A stretch of DNA of 64,000 nucleotides from Phocoena phocoena (GCF_963924675.1 NC_089235.1:56879520-56943519), one strand, 5' to 3'. Counted from the stretch's first letter, positions 12,131 through 24,929 are shown. The notes: generated by a model from the letters alone, not told the origin. Numbers and translations are program-made.

Positions 12131-13300
12131 GTAATTGCAGAGTTTGGTCAGTATTGCTTACTACATTGGGCTTATCAGTTAAGTTACAATCAACCAACCA
12201 ACCACTACTGTAGCTGCATTCCTGAGAAGAGACCAGTAGTCGAAATCCATGTTCATAACTCTACTCTGCCAGTATCAACCATTGCTCCTCTGTGTATCTT
12301 TCTGGAACCAAGACAGGTAGCTTTTTTATTTTGTCCTTGGTAGGCTGTGACATGGATCGAGGATATACTCTTTCCCAAACAGAAAATGTATTCTCTATTC
12401 TATTATTTTGAATGAGTCCCAAACAGACGTTATATGACGAGTGTAAATGGCAGCATAAAAATTCTACAAATATTTAAAAATTATCAGTGTTAAAGAATAA
12501 TGAAATCATTGAGTCCTCTAAAAATATTAAGGTCTCCTGGAGAAATTAGAGTTCAAGAAATAAAATATCATCTTTTTTAAGTTAAAGAAATAAAAGTTCA
12601 CACATGTAAACAAGCATTTAAATGGATTAAGATCTTAATATTTTATCCTATTCAATTTCAGCCAAAAGAATCTCACTGAGTTGCTCACTGAGTAGAATTG
12701 GAGTTTCCTTAATCTCTTGTTGTAATAAATATAATCTTGTAAGAGCTCTGAAGATGATCTTATTGCCAAATCTCTAATGTGTAATTTTCAACCCTAAAGG
12801 ATTTATTAGATAATTTAATGTTTTTATACACTAACCTTCAAACAGAAAGTCTTGCAAATACAAAGTCCCGACTCTTTCACACAGCTAATAATCTTTCCAG
12901 GTTCACTTTATATTTACAGTCAAAGACCATAGCAGTGAATTAGTCATCTCAGATGGAATGAGGTAGACAGCGAGAGAAGAAACAATTCTTGATTTCAGCC
13001 TTATCTGGAAGAGTACAACTGTACAAGTTGTCCAGAATCCACAATTCATAAATTTAAACTATGAGAGTTACCTATCAAGAGGTTAATTTAAACATCATAC
13101 GTACAATCTAGAGGAAAAAAATTGTTCAAATTCCCTTGCTCTCTCTCAGTGCATGAGCCTTAAACATATTTTTTCTTACACAATTTAGACAAATATTCTT
13201 TAGTGATGCGTATCCTATTTAAGGTATCATTTTCCCTATATGTGATATTTAATATTTCTTACTAAAATGAAGTTTTTGATACAGGAGATCTGGGCTGTGG
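12131..13300. other. Unassigned AT-rich stretch
   Basis: No gene and no repeat that I can name. Frames are short, and there are no convincing splice-site-bounded exons. Confidence 0.45.
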
Positions 13301-13304
13301 TCTA

Positions 13305-13380
13305 AGATGATCATATCTAACAAGCTCCTAGGTGATGCTGAAGATGTCAGTCTGAGGACACCTTGACTAACCAGGACTTA
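13305..13380 (+). repeat. MER5-like fragment, sense
   Basis: The text 'taacaagctcctaggtgatg' followed by 'ctgaggacaccttga' follows the 3' half of MER5A in sense orientation. It is short and diverged, and lies just before an antisense MER5 piece. Confidence 0.55.
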
Positions 13381-13409
13381 AAGCAGTCTTACTGCTTAAT
13401 TACACTGCA

Positions 13410-13520
13410 GTCTTAGTACCAGCAGCATGAACAGTGCCTGTGAGTGTGTCAGAAATCCAAATTCTCAGGCCCTGTGCCAGACGTTTTATAACAGACCCTT
13501 TGAAGGTTAGGGCCCAGTAA
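13410..13520 (-). mobile_element. MER5A fragment, first half (antisense), split by a CHR-2 SINE
   Basis: The order 'taccagcagcatgaacag', 'gtcagaaatccaaattctca', 'ccctgtgccagac' and 'ttagggcccagtaatc' is the reverse complement of MER5A. The element continues after the SINE at 13744-13785 ('aacttttgaaaagttatttgatgattctg'). Confidence 0.7.
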
Positions 13521-13553
<33 letters not shown>

Positions 13554-13743
13554 GGTACACGGGCCCCTCACCGCTGTGGTCTCTCCTGCTGCGGAGCACA
13601 GGCTCCAGACGAACAGGCCCAGCGGCCATGGCTCACGGGCCCAGCCACTCCGCGGCATGTGGGATCTTCCTGGACTGGGGCACGAACCCGTGTCCCCTGC
13701 ATCGGCAGGCGGACTCTCAACCACTGTGCCACCAGGGAAGCCC
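13521..13743 (-). mobile_element. CHR-2-type cetacean SINE, antisense
   Basis: The antisense poly(A) tract (a T-run of about 29) is followed by the complete CHR-2 body and the tRNA-like head, ending at 'gccaccagggaagcc'. TSD: 'cccagtaa' at 13513-13520 and 13744-13751. If the next six bases are counted the match is 13 of 14. It splits a MER5A relic, so it is younger than that DNA transposon. The short minus-strand frame over it (13449-13724, K-rich from the tail) is SINE-derived, not a gene. Confidence 0.92.
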
Positions 13744-13785
13744 CCCAGTAAACTTTTGAAAAGTTATTTGATGATTCTGTTGGAT
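13744..13785 (-). mobile_element. MER5A fragment, second half, beyond the SINE
   Basis: It resumes the antisense MER5A interrupted at 13520. The pattern 'gttatttgatgattctg' corresponds to the MER5A 'ccaggtgattctgatgc' area in antisense. Confidence 0.5.
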
Positions 13786-13859
13786 ATTAATTTGAAAATA
13801 ACTACTTTAAAGTTTTAGTTTCCTAATACCTTAGGAACAGTTGACTGTTCGTTTTAATT

Positions 13860-14525
13860 GTAGATATTCCTGTTACTTTTTGTAACAGCTATGTTGAGGT
13901 TAATTGATATAAACTGCAGATATTTAAGAACACAGTTTGATAGCTTTTAAAGCTATCAGTAAAATCAAGATAGCAAACATATCCATAACCCCCCAAATTT
14001 CCTACTTTGCCTTTGCAATTCCTTCTCCCTCCTCTCCCCAACCTTCACTCCCTCTCTTCCCAAAAATAAAGCCTGTCCCACTTTTGGTTACTTTACTTTT
14101 TGGTTACACTACTTTGCACATACAGAGTTTCATATAAATGGAACCAAAAACAGTATGTATTTTATCCTATTTTTTTCACTTCATAATTATTTTGAGATTT
14201 ATTCATGTTGTGATATGTATAAGTAGTCTGTTTTTAAAAAAATTGTCCTGTGGAACATTCATCTAATAAATAGGTAGGTTTTCAGCTTTTGGTTATTACA
14301 AGTACAGCCACTATACTGTATATGTGTAAGTCTTTCTATGGACATAAGCTGACTTTTCTTTAGGGTGAAAAACTGCATGGAAAGGTTGAGTCATATGGCA
14401 GTTGTATGCTTAGGTTTTTAAGCAATAGACAAACTATTTCTCAAAATGGCCATATCATTTTACATTCCCACTAACAATTCCTCATCCTCTTCACCATTGG
14501 ATGTAGTTATACCTTTTATTTTTTT
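13860..14525 (-). mobile_element. Old L1, 3' UTR and ORF2 end, first part (antisense)
   Basis: Antisense L1M-like sequence with the typical marker text. 'cagagtttcatataaatgga' (about 14124) is the 3' UTR. The ORF2 end gives 'caaaatggccatatcatttt' and 'cattcccactaacaatt' (14440-14480). It stops at about 14520, where another antisense L1 begins with a T-run. The same old element appears to resume at about 15785. Confidence 0.65.
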
Positions 14526-15784
14526 TCCAGCTTTATTGAAGTGTGACTGACAAAAATTTAAGTATATTTAAACTGTACAATGTAATATTTCAATACATGT
14601 ATATGTTGTGAAATGATTACCACAACCAAAATAATTAACATATGCATCACCTCATATAATTACCTTTTTTCCTTTGGTGATGAGAGCACTTAAGTTCTAC
14701 TCTTAGCAGATTTCAGTTATACAATACAGTACTATTAACTATAGTCACCACTTGTACATTAGTTCTCCAGAACTTACTGATCTTATAACTGAAAGTTTAC
14801 ATCCTTTGACCACCAGCTCCTCATTTCTCCTACCCCCCCTTGACCCTGGTAATCAGCATTCTACTCTGTTTATATGAGTTCAACTTTATTTGATTCCACA
14901 TATAAATGAGATCATGCAGTGTTTGTCTTCGTGTGTCTGGCTTATTTCACTTAGCATAATGTCCACAAAATTCATCCACATTGTTGCAAATGGTAGAATT
15001 TTCTTCTTTTATTATGGCTGAACTATATTCCTTTGAGTGTGTGTTTATGATATCTTCTTTATCAATTCTTCTGTTGATGGACACTTACTTGGCTATCATG
15101 CATAATGCTGCAATGAACATGAGTGCTTTGAGATAGTTTATTTCCTTTGGAGATATATCCAAAAGTGGGACTGCTAGGTCATATATTTTACTGTTTATCC
15201 TAATGGCTGTAACAGTTTACTTTCCTGACAACATTGCACAGATTCCCTTTTCTCCAGATCCTTGCCAACACTTCTCTTTTGACTTTTTGATAATAGTCTT
15301 CCTAACAGGTGTGAGTTGATATCTTACTGGGGTTTTGATATGCATTTCCCTGATGACTAGTGATGTAAAACACTTTTTCATATACCTATTGGTCATTGTA
15401 CGTCTTCTTTGTAAAAATGTCTATTCAGGTCATTTGCCCATTTTTTATTTAGAATTTTTAATAGTAAGTTTTATGAGATCCTTATATATATTTGAACCCC
15501 TTAGCTGTTATACGGTTTGCAAATATTTTCTCCCATTCCATAGATTGCCTTTCCACTGTGTTGTTTATTTTTCTTGATGTGCAGAAGCTTTTTAATTCTA
15601 TGTAGATCTACTTGTTTGTGTTTGCTTTTGTTCCCTGTTCTTTGGGTGTCATATCTAAGAAAATACTGCCAAGACCTATGTCATGGAGCTTTTCCCCTGT
15701 GTTTACTTTTAGGAGTTTTGTGGTTTCAGGTCTTATATTTAAGTGTTTGATCCATTTTGAGTTGACTGTTCTTTTTAATTTTAG
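14526..15784 (-). mobile_element. L1 inserted in older L1, ORF2 3' part plus 3' UTR (antisense)
   Basis: It starts with 'ttccagctttattgaag', the reverse complement of an L1 3' end. The 3' UTR follows (14530-14930), then the ORF2p C-terminal region, with 'gtgagttgatatcttact' (15310), 'gtcatttgcccattttt' (15429) and 'tatctaagaaaatactgcc' (15651). It ends near 15775 within ORF2, so it is 5'-truncated. Plus-strand frames such as 15335-15577 and 15612-15872 are antisense shadows. I could not find a clean TSD, consistent with age. Confidence 0.7.
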
Positions 15785-16120
15785 ATATTACTACTTGTAT
15801 TTTATTGTGGTTTTAATTTGGATTTGGCTAATGACTAATAAATTTGAATATTTTTATAAGCTTATTTTTTAATCCATAAATACATACATTTGGATGAAAT
15901 ATCTGTTTAAATTTTTGTGCATTTATTTGTTGAGTTGTACACTTACTTATAACTGAGGTTTGAGATCAATACAAGTTCTTTATCAGATATAAGCCTTTCA
16001 ATTATTTGCTCACAGTCTATAGTTTCTTTCGTTTATTATTATTCCTAATAGTGCTTTTTGAAAAGTGAAAGTTTTAAATTTTGATGAAATACAATTGACC
16101 GATTTTTATAGATTATGAAT
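15785..16120 (-). mobile_element. Old L1, second part (antisense)
   Basis: 'tgtggttttaatttggattt' and 'ggctaatgactaataaat' (about 15806-15843) repeat, with divergence, the ORF2 text already passed inside the inner element. They are therefore best read as the continuation of the outer L1 interrupted at about 14520. It ends near 16110 ('tacaattgaccgatttttat'). Confidence 0.55.
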
Positions 16121-16700
16121 TACAAGGAAGAAAAATTACATATCTTAAGTCTTTCAAAAATAAAGGTAAAATTTATGAATATATTCCATTATATATGCAT
16201 ATATGTTATTCGGAATAATGATACAAAGAAAAATATAGATAAGAAATAAAAAGGTTTCAGATAATGTGTCATAAAAAAGTGGAGACTAATTCCAGAAGTG
16301 AGAGGTTTCAGTATTGTTTTCAAGATCCACTATTGTAAATCACCACGTTAAGAGTGTAAGGTGATTAAAGAGAGCTCTATAATCTCAATCCATCTTTGAA
16401 AACTTCCTAGTTTTCCAGTTTTCCTAGTTCCAGTAGAGAACTTTCTACATTTCATCCTAGTATTTATTGAAAATTATCATCAAATATTACGCAGATTGGT
16501 CTCATAGCACTACTTGTATTTGTTGTTGTACTAAAACCCCTAGAAGTACAAAAAAGAAAATAAAATAGAATACAGCTCATGTAGATTTAAAAGAGAAGTA
16601 AAACTTTCATTATTCATGGACATTACAATTGTGAGCATCGAAAAGTCAAATCTACTGAGAGACTCTTAGAATTTAAATGTTAATTAAGCACATTTCCTTT
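16121..16700. other. Unassigned AT-rich stretch
   Basis: No gene or nameable repeat. Confidence 0.45.
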
Positions 16701-17050
16701 ATTCTGTATCCTGCTTTTGTCTCGGTCTTCCAAGAAGCAAACACCAAGACAGAATGAAATGTATGAGAATTATATGAGGGGAAATGCCTTTGTTACAGGA
16801 AATAGAGGGGGAGATGTAAAAGGGTGGGTGAGAGGTCAGAAAGGGGGATAATGTTGGGTGAAAGTATCTTAGAAAATTCTGCAAAGCCATCAGTGAGTCC
16901 TTGAACAAAAGGCAAAAGACAAAGTGATCCTTTCTTTCCCAAGAACTGGTCTGCCTTTGTATCTCTGATGTATTCCATTATGACACAGTTTCTGTGCAAA
17001 CGGGTGATGGATTTCAAAGCTGGAATGGCCTTTGTCATTTATACTCCCTA
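16701..17050 (-). repeat. Probable old LTR relic, antisense
   Basis: This is a patch of higher GC in an AT-rich setting. Its order of words ('ccaagaagcaaacaccaag', 'aggggaaatgcctttg', 'caaaaggcaaaagac', 'gctggaatggcctttgtc') recalls a mammalian ERVL-associated LTR in antisense. The patch at 51450-51720 has a related opening ('ctctgagaagcacgctcc'). Subfamily not assigned. The two overlapping minus frames here (16699-16908, 16793-17038) have no domain. Confidence 0.35.
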
Positions 17051-17149
17051 CAAAAGAAGGTCAGCAAGGCATATTCTCATGACTGCCACATCCTAGTGTA
17101 ACAATACTGACACAGAATTTTAATTTATATGATAATATTGCCATAGTGA

Positions 17150-17470
17150 CTTATATTTGCTAGCATGTATATGGTACATAGTTTTCATGCCTTTTATTTT
17201 AGATGTGTCTCTTATAAGAACACCATTTTAAAACAATTTTTATTTTCCTCTGAAAGTCAAACTCATTCTGATTTATATGGATTATTGATATGCTTGGAAT
17301 TACTCTTTCTGACTTTATATTTTTAGTCTTTACAATGGTTTCTTTCTCTTCTCTTTCCTCTTTTCTGCCTTAATCTCTTTCGACAGTTTCATTTCCTTGT
17401 TGTTTAAACCCCCATGTTGATTTCTATCGATAATTTTTTTTCTAGTGGTATTTAATAGTTGAGCAGATAT
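17150..17470 (-). repeat. Weak L1-like relic (antisense)
   Basis: The text 'ttagatgtgtctcttataag' at about 17201, followed by a TC-rich stretch, resembles the reverse complement of old L1 sequence around the start of ORF2. Divergence is high and the borders are arbitrary. Confidence 0.3.
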
Positions 17471-20400
17471 ATTTACATTTAATCAGTAATGCCTCCAGAG
17501 TAGAATCAAATGACAGAATATTTGTAGATTTTTACATTCAATAATTGGGATGTAACAAGAAAATCATGAAATTCAGGACCCTGCCATAGGAATAGAATAT
17601 TTCTATAAACTGTGGATGGTCTTTTATTTTGTTTTAATAAGAAGAGTTTAGAAAAACTCAGAATGTAGGTATACAATCCTATTTGGCTCAGAAACAATTA
17701 CTTTACACTGTCATAACTTAAATAGATTGGGAAGAAGAGATTCATGACCTTCATCTTGTCTCTAAATATGTCTTCTGCCTAAATAGAAAACTTCTCAAAC
17801 TAGCATAATTTTCTAAATATTTGTAGAGTTAATGGTGTGTACATTACAAAAAATGATTAATAATCTTAAAAATATACTTAAATACTCAAAACAATGAAGA
17901 TACAGTAATCATTTACATCCAGCTAATGCATGACCCTTTGGTTCATATGACAAGGTTCAAAGAATGTACCTTTTTTCTCTGTTCTAAATACCTGGAAAAT
18001 AATAATGTCAAGTTGCAAACCTAAAAATTGCACCAAGGAGAACAACTACCACAATGCAATTAAAAAAGTTGTCATATATTCTTTCTGTGTGGGTGGTCTC
18101 TAAGCATCGGATCTGTTCTTGACATTTTGTGCCAGGTAGGAGCACTGTTTTAAAATGTCATCTTCTAATTATTGAGATAAATTGTCAGATTACTCCCTCT
18201 TGATACCCCCTTAATTTCTCCATTATGATTTTTTAACATTTTCTATTTACTTCCATTGTTCTTCTTGTGAATTATAAGGTGTACAACTCTTAGATTCCTC
18301 AAATTTTATATTCAAAGAATTGGAGACTAGAATTGGCAAACAGACAGTATCTAAGTATGGTCTTTAGGAGGGAGGATGCCTTTCATTCTAACACAATTAT
18401 TACATCTTCTGAAAACCAGTATAACATCTAGAAAGCAACACCAATACAAACAATACCAAACTAGCTTTCATATTACATACAAATTCTCTGTCCATGAACT
18501 CAACAGGATATATTGAGTACTACATGCAATGTATTATGTAATTATTTGAGTTATAAAAACGACCTGTGATTCAAACTTTGATATGCAAAATATGATTTTG
18601 ACTATAGTTGCACAAAATCTGAAAAGTTTAAAACAGAAAAGAATCAGTATAGCACGAAGTGCTACATTAATAGAGAAGATTTCGTTAATTGGTAGAAGTA
18701 TAACTACAGTCTACATATAATTTCTAAGACTCCGTATGCATCAAGAGCCTAGTAGTAAGATGGTAAATTCTAGATAAATATTTGGATGAAGTCAATTGAC
18801 AGTTTAACAGTTTCTTACTGAAATAACATAATTTTGTATCTCTAAAGGAACATAATTTGAGACCTATTGATTAATCTTAAATATTTTCTCTTTTGAATAA
18901 TTTTACATTTTTATAGAAAGTATAGTTATGTTGATGGTTTTCATTTCTAGGATTTTTTAAAAAATTATTTTTTCTCTTGTCATAATAGCTCTGAGTATTA
19001 GAAATCTATTTTTCCCACTTGTAATATTTCAAGTTGCCATTAGGAGTAAGTGCAAAGAAAAAAAAAGGAAACATATTGAATAGTATTGCTTTTTAGTAAT
19101 TCTAAATATGAGTGTGAAATTTCCTTTTTTTGATCCATTGAATTTTGGCAAGGCAGTTTTACCTGTGTATATTTATTCAGTGGTAACTCCATGATATATT
19201 TAAAAAGAAGTATCTTAAAATCTTTTAGAGTCCCTAACCATTTTAAGACTTGTTTTAAAAAATAATAGTGAAACCTAACATTTTAGTTACAATAAATGGA
19301 AACACTAATACTTTGCTTATGGTACCATGTTTTGTCTTTTTTTTTTTTTGGATAATTTTTTTACCTGTTTGAAAGAATGTGACATAGAATCTTTTTCCGA
19401 ATGATTTTCTGCTCAGGGATCTGAAGCCATGTAATTTCACTGTAATTCTTATATTAATCAGTCAGAAATCTTGCAACAAATTTAATCCATGACTACCAAT
19501 GGGATGGGTCAGCTGCTGTCTCTATTTTTGTTTTGTTTTGCTTTTAGCTTTTCAAATGTAACTTAAATTGATCTTTCAAGGAGACTTTGCTTTATTTTAA
19601 TCTCTCCTAAAATTAGAAAACAAAAAGCAAGTAGACATACACATGTTAAAGAATTGTTGCGAAGCCTTAATTCCATAGTTTATGTACTCTCCCTCAGTGA
19701 CTTTTATAGAAAATATTATAATTTTCATCTTATTATACTCTCTTTAACATAAATTTTACTTTCATTTTATTTGGATATATGATGATTTTTATTTGTAACA
19801 AGTTTTGGTTAAACTCATAACTTTTGCTTTCACAATTTTTCTTCAGTAATTTATTTATTTGTGATTAAACAAAAGTATATTAAATATGAATTTGGTTCCT
19901 TGATTCATGCTTAATTACTTGTCTAGATGACATTTCATAAATAATTTATGCATACTCTTCTTCATATAATTCTTTATTCATATATATTCACTAAACCAAG
20001 TTTTTATGTAATTTTGGAACAGTATCACAGATGGGAAAAGTGCTAGTCAGAAGACCTATGGTTAAATCTTTGGTATATCTTTTGAAATTATTATTGTTAA
20101 TATTATCACTATGGTGTCTAAATGATGTTGATCCTTGTTTTGATGGGTTACATTTTATTTTTATTTATATGTCCTTATATTTATATGTCAGATATGTCAT
20201 TTACCATTTCATCGGTAAATGAAACTAGTACACATTTGTTCTTCATGTTGTCATTATTACTATTATTGTTATCAAAGAGATAGTTATCAATATCACATAT
20301 TCTGCAGTTACAGACATAAGGTCTATCTGTAAGGCCAGAGGAGTTTGGGAGTCAAATAAAAGTAACTATTTCAAGCAGTTATTAATGTAGAGTATTAAGT

Positions 20401-20920
20401 AACAGAGAGAGCATGAAGAATGGTTCACTCTAGAATTGTAACTTGGAAGGCATAAGCAATATTTAGTAAAAGAGCAAATGGTTGAAGTAATAAAGAATAA
20501 ATCTCCTTATGAACACATGCTTGGTTGACTTAAAATATCTGTACTGAAACCAGTCAACAAAATGTGATTGAAGGACAATTTCACAATGAAATATAATAAA
20601 TATAATTCTTGATGTTCAATTCATTGTTTGATTGGATTAGATCATAGGAAATATGTCTTACGCTTGTAAATTATAAAGAGATCAGTGAAAAGAGGCAACG
20701 GCTGGACCAGATACCTTCCATTAAAGCAAATATTAAAGCAGGATGAACCAGACTACTAATAAACAGAATTTCAAATGAATTAAGATCTGGCAATGTTAAG
20801 CAACAGTATTTACTTGATTTTTAAAATTTCAGACATGCTGCTGCCTTAAACTATGATTTCTTAAAATATTAGTTATATACCATTAACTAGTTTACATGCC
20901 TCATAGACCCTATTATTCTC
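17471..20920. other. Unassigned AT-rich stretch
   Basis: I see no supportable gene or mobile element in this 3.4 kb. It contains a small perfect hairpin, 'tagcac gaa gtgcta' (18650-18664). The longest frames are about 60 codons and are chance-level for this composition. Confidence 0.45.
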
Positions 20921-20924
20921 CATT

Positions 20925-21105
20925 GCAGCACCCTTTTCATCTCTTTTACATTTGCACTTACTTATTTGTTCTGGCTAATTTTTGCATTTCAACCATACTG
21001 TACAATTTAAGGCCAGGGATTATGTCTATCATGTGAATACCTAATGTGGTGCTTGATACTTTACAGCTATTCAAATATTAATTGTGTGAAAGAATTGAAC
21101 AATTT
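20925..21105 (+). repeat. L2-like LINE 3' relic
   Basis: 'gcagcacccttttcatctc' then 'taaggccagggattatgtct' and 'gtggtgcttgatactttaca' follow the sense 3' end of L2. Ancient and non-coding. Confidence 0.5.
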
Positions 21106-21553
21106 ACTATTGATAATCTGAATATTACTTGCCATATACTACACCCTACTAATATATTATTGCATACCTTATAGTCAAAATATATTTTATACAATGATAA
21201 CTTTGGTTTTTGCTATTCTTTGTACAAACTTATAAAGAAACAAACATGATGACAAAACTTTCCTTAGCTATATACCCCACAGGCATCTGACCAAAGATTT
21301 AAAAGCTGTAGATATTTAATATTACTTATATACTGTTTGGTGTGATATTTCAATTTTCCATTCGGCCAAATATTAGTACAGGGATTAATTATTGAAACCA
21401 ACATCAACTATGATGCTCCAGCTGCTTTGGTACATTAAACACCAGATGCCTATAGGTGACATCATTAGAAAGGATGGAATGGATACACTTTCACTACAGC
21501 ATCAGCTAAATGAAATTTGCATCCTTACTACCTTTAATTAGCATAATGTCTGT

Positions 21554-21634
21554 TCTTTTTTTTTAAACATCTTTATTGGAGTATAATTGTTTTACAGTGG
21601 TGTGTTAGTTTCTGCTGGATAACAAAGTGAATCA
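21554..21634 (-). mobile_element. Very short L1 3' end, antisense
   Basis: A T-run is followed by 'acatctttattggagtataa' and 'gtgttagtttctgctggata'. This is the last ~75 bp of the same young L1 3' end seen at 59940-60010. 'ctttaattagcataatg' upstream and 'ctttaattacaataaat' downstream may be a decayed TSD. It is a severely 5'-truncated insertion. Confidence 0.75.
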
Positions 21635-21639
21635 ACTTT

Positions 21640-22820
21640 AATTACAATAAATTTAACAACCACTCTGAGTTTTTATTATTTTCAGAAGATTAAGTGAAGG
21701 AAGAAGCTACTCAGTGTTTAGTATTTAAAAATTGTGCTATACAGAAATAATCTGACTCGTGTAAAAGAGTGATTTTAAAACTGTTTTCTTAGAAATTTGA
21801 ATTTTAAAAAGTAAGTTTTGATGCCAAAATTTAGTCAATCTGATCTTATATATTTTTTGTCTTTGACTTTCAATAAACTGGTATACAGTCAATATTTTGT
21901 TTTATTGGATCTGGATAAAATTATATTCTCTTTGCATAGTCTGATCCTAAGCACAAATAAAGAGGAATCAAACTGAGTTTCACAGTCAGTATTCCGTAAG
22001 TATAATATCTGTCAATTAAATCCACATTTTATGTCTTCAGAATCAGAGACTGCTCAGATAAAGCAATCAGAATTGCTTTATTTGGCGTTAAAAAATCTAC
22101 ATCAGTGTCTGAATTATCTTTTTTTACAATTCTATTGACCCTAACTTTGCCTTACAATATTCTTTATAGCAGTTTCTCAAGCTATCAAATTTATGCAGTT
22201 GTCATTACCACAGTTTTACTGATAGGCAAACTGAAAATCAGTGTTTTATTTAAGTGATTTACTTAGATTTTGCACAGTGATTTACTCAAAGATATGAAAG
22301 GACTGGATAAGAACCGTATCATCCTCACTCCCCTACCTCTAATGATTTTCTAGTAAATAAACTTTGAAAGACCTTTAAAAAACTAACAACTAGATTTTGG
22401 TGGTTTGTTTAAAATACATCATAACTGGTATGTACAATAGTGATACTGTCAAATTGTCTAATTTGATTTGGGAGAACATGTATGATAATGAGTCAAAAGT
22501 GAATAGATCAACTTTAATCTTGTAGCAGAAGAGAAAAGGCAAGCGAATTTGAATTTTTTCATGGCATTCTGGGGTATATACTCTCTGATCCTGAGAGCAT
22601 CTTGCCAGACAACTGGACTAAGATCTAGTACACTGGTTATAATTGCCAATACATTGTACAAAGCCAATATGAAAAAGATATTAGAAAATAAAGAGAATGC
22701 CTCCAAAACACTTGTCCCAGAACTTGAACTTATGACCTCAGAATCACAGAGAATTTAATGGGTAAACATATGTGAAACTTCTCCAAAATGAGGCATTAGT
22801 GACTGGCATGCTGTCTTAGG
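21640..22820. other. Unassigned stretch with short overlapping frames
   Basis: No recognised repeat. Frames on both strands at 22458-22758 (82 codons minus, 69 codons plus) overlap each other. Neither shows a known domain, a good Kozak context, or exon-like flanks. Confidence 0.4.
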
Positions 22821-22824
22821 ATCA

Positions 22825-23040
22825 GATTAGACTTCACCTCTTCCAAGAAATCTTCCCTGACCTACAGAATGTTTCATTCTCTTTTGAGCTACCCTACCAA
22901 ACTGTTTCTCTCTAGCATGGCTTTTATCACATAATATTGGCCTTTTTTTCCTTAAGAGTAGTAGCTGAGACCCATAATAGTTCAGTTTCTGGCCTATGGT
23001 AGACACTCAGTACATGTTCCCTAAAAGAATGACTAAACAA
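22825..23040 (+). repeat. L2 LINE 3' relic
   Basis: 'cttcacctcttccaagaaat' and 'cttccctgacctacagaatg' (22832-22870), then 'agtagtagctgagaccc' and 'tggcctatggtagacactca' (about 22990-23009), give the sense L2 3' end in order. Confidence 0.65.
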
Positions 23041-23049
23041 TTAAATGAA

Positions 23050-24430
23050 TTAATTTATTCAGAAGAAAAAAAAATTTAAGTGTGAGAATGAGTTGCTTAG
23101 TCTATATTTGGGGGATACATATGTCAACCAGTTCAGAATTAAGATAAGATCCAATTGCCTCAGATTCTAAATTAGAAAATAACTCAGAAGGTTCTGGAGA
23201 TTCTTAAGACCCAGATGTGGACATAAAATTTGATAGAGTAGGAGAAAAAATCTTTGAAACTCACTTAGGGTATTGATATGACCAACTTCAAAGAATAAAG
23301 GGACCCCCAAAACTGGCTGTAGAGAAAATCTGGAATTCAGATGTAGAGATAGGTAAACCCAGGAGGACTTTTGTAAAGACAAATGATATATCAATATTTT
23401 AAATTTCTTCTTTAAGATTAGGATCAATTTCATACTTAACCTTTCAGAGAAAACTGTTGGAAACAGCCCAAGCATCTGAAAGTAACTATAGTTTCATGAG
23501 ATTAAATACAGAAATATACTTAAATCTAATATAAAAGTTTAAATATATATCCTCATGTATGTATATATTATGAACACAATACTGGATTGATGTTTACTTG
23601 TTTTTTGGGTTTTTTTTTTTAGCTGTTCTGTCTGGTGTATCAACGTACCATTAGAAAAGCAAAAGGAAAGAGTCAAACTGGTGCTCTCTCTCCTAGAATT
23701 AGGATTAAATGTCTAAGGGTTTCTCTAAACCAAATGAAATCATTGTTTACACATTAATCATAGCTGGTATGCCAAAGAATTACCAGGAATTACCACTGGT
23801 ATTCTAAAATTTCACTGGAAAACTATTATAATAAAAAATATTTGTATAAATCATTCTATTATGAAGCAAGTCTGAGGTTCATATCTATTGTGATGTATGA
23901 TTTCATATAATTAATTAAAGTTTATAAATTTTCACTTTTAGAACAGTTTGAAATACTTTGGATACAATGGGTTTTGTCTATCAGACTTTTATTTTCCTCT
24001 GAAATGAGCACTAAATATTGAAAACATTGCTTTGTTTTTAAAATCATGTTATTTAGTCATGAAATTTAATATTTGAACTGTATTTTAGATCTCTTCAAAT
24101 ACAAGAATATGACACCATCACAATTATTTATGGTAAAATGTATGCATTAAATGAAATGGAAAAACACTGAACTAGGTTAGCTAAAGTTATATAATGGAAA
24201 TAAGTCACCAAGCTAGAAAAATGAGACAAAATAAATAAAACACATTTGGAAAATGGATCTTTGATCAAGTGCTAAAAGCAGTCATTTTAATTTCTTCAGA
24301 GAAAACAAAACTGATTTTAGATGGTTCAGAATGTATTTACCCTACAATTTACTTTATAATTTAAAAGCATTTGAGGGTGATTTATGATAGAATCTGTGAT
24401 CCGTAGCAAAATTGAAAGTTTAAGATTTGA
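23050..24430. other. Unassigned AT-rich stretch
   Basis: No gene is recognised. A 102-codon minus-strand frame at 23167-23475 is leucine/phenylalanine-rich with no identifiable domain; I treat it as chance or as a relic of an old repeat. Confidence 0.4.
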
Positions 24431-24454
24431 CATTTTCCTGCTTAAACTCTTTCA

Positions 24455-24700
24455 TACCACTAACTCATTTATGTAGCACTTACTTATTGTCACATCCTAT
24501 GATAGGTTCATTACACTCATAATGATAACAGATAGGTATTTTTATCCCAATTGCATAGGGAAAAAAGTGAGTTTCAGAGAAATTGGGTAACTTTCCCAAG
24601 GTAGCATGTTTAACACATGGGAGAGTTAGAATTTGAATGTAGGAAATTTTGGCTTCAAACTTAAGGCCCTTCTCTCTCTACCAAACTGCTTTTCTGTTCA
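24455..24700 (+). repeat. Ancient MIR/L2-class repeat
   Basis: The order 'ttatcccaattgcataggg', 'agtttcagagaaattgggta', 'ctttcccaaggtagcatg' and 'ggcttcaaacttaaggccc' follows the widespread mammalian repeat segment that reads as 'cccattttacagatgaggaaactgag...'. The exact family is uncertain. Confidence 0.55.
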
Positions 24701-24929
24701 ATATCATACCTTACTAATTTTCATTCCTAGCTCACTTTCCACTATAGCAGTATAATAATAGACCAGTTTTCTGAAAATTCCATGATGTTTCTTACCTACT
24801 CTCTCTTTATACCTCTTATACATTACTCATTTTCTCTCTCTTTTTTTTTTTTTTTTGTTTATATTGAAGTTCCTTCTACTTTTAAATACCTGGTAAACTA
24901 TTTTTCTTAAAAAGTATCATCGTATTAAA

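Noticed and set aside
18650..18664. Perfect hairpin 'tagcac gaa gtgcta' as a regulatory RNA structure
   Set aside because: A 6 bp stem is expected by chance many times in 64 kb, and nothing nearby supports a function.
22458..22758. Overlapping 82-codon minus and 69-codon plus frames as a small gene
   Set aside because: No domain, no exon-like flanks, and mutually antisense; chance-level for AT-rich DNA.
23167..23475. 102-codon minus-strand frame
   Set aside because: Low-complexity Leu/Phe/Ser-rich translation of A-rich DNA on the plus strand; no motif recognised.
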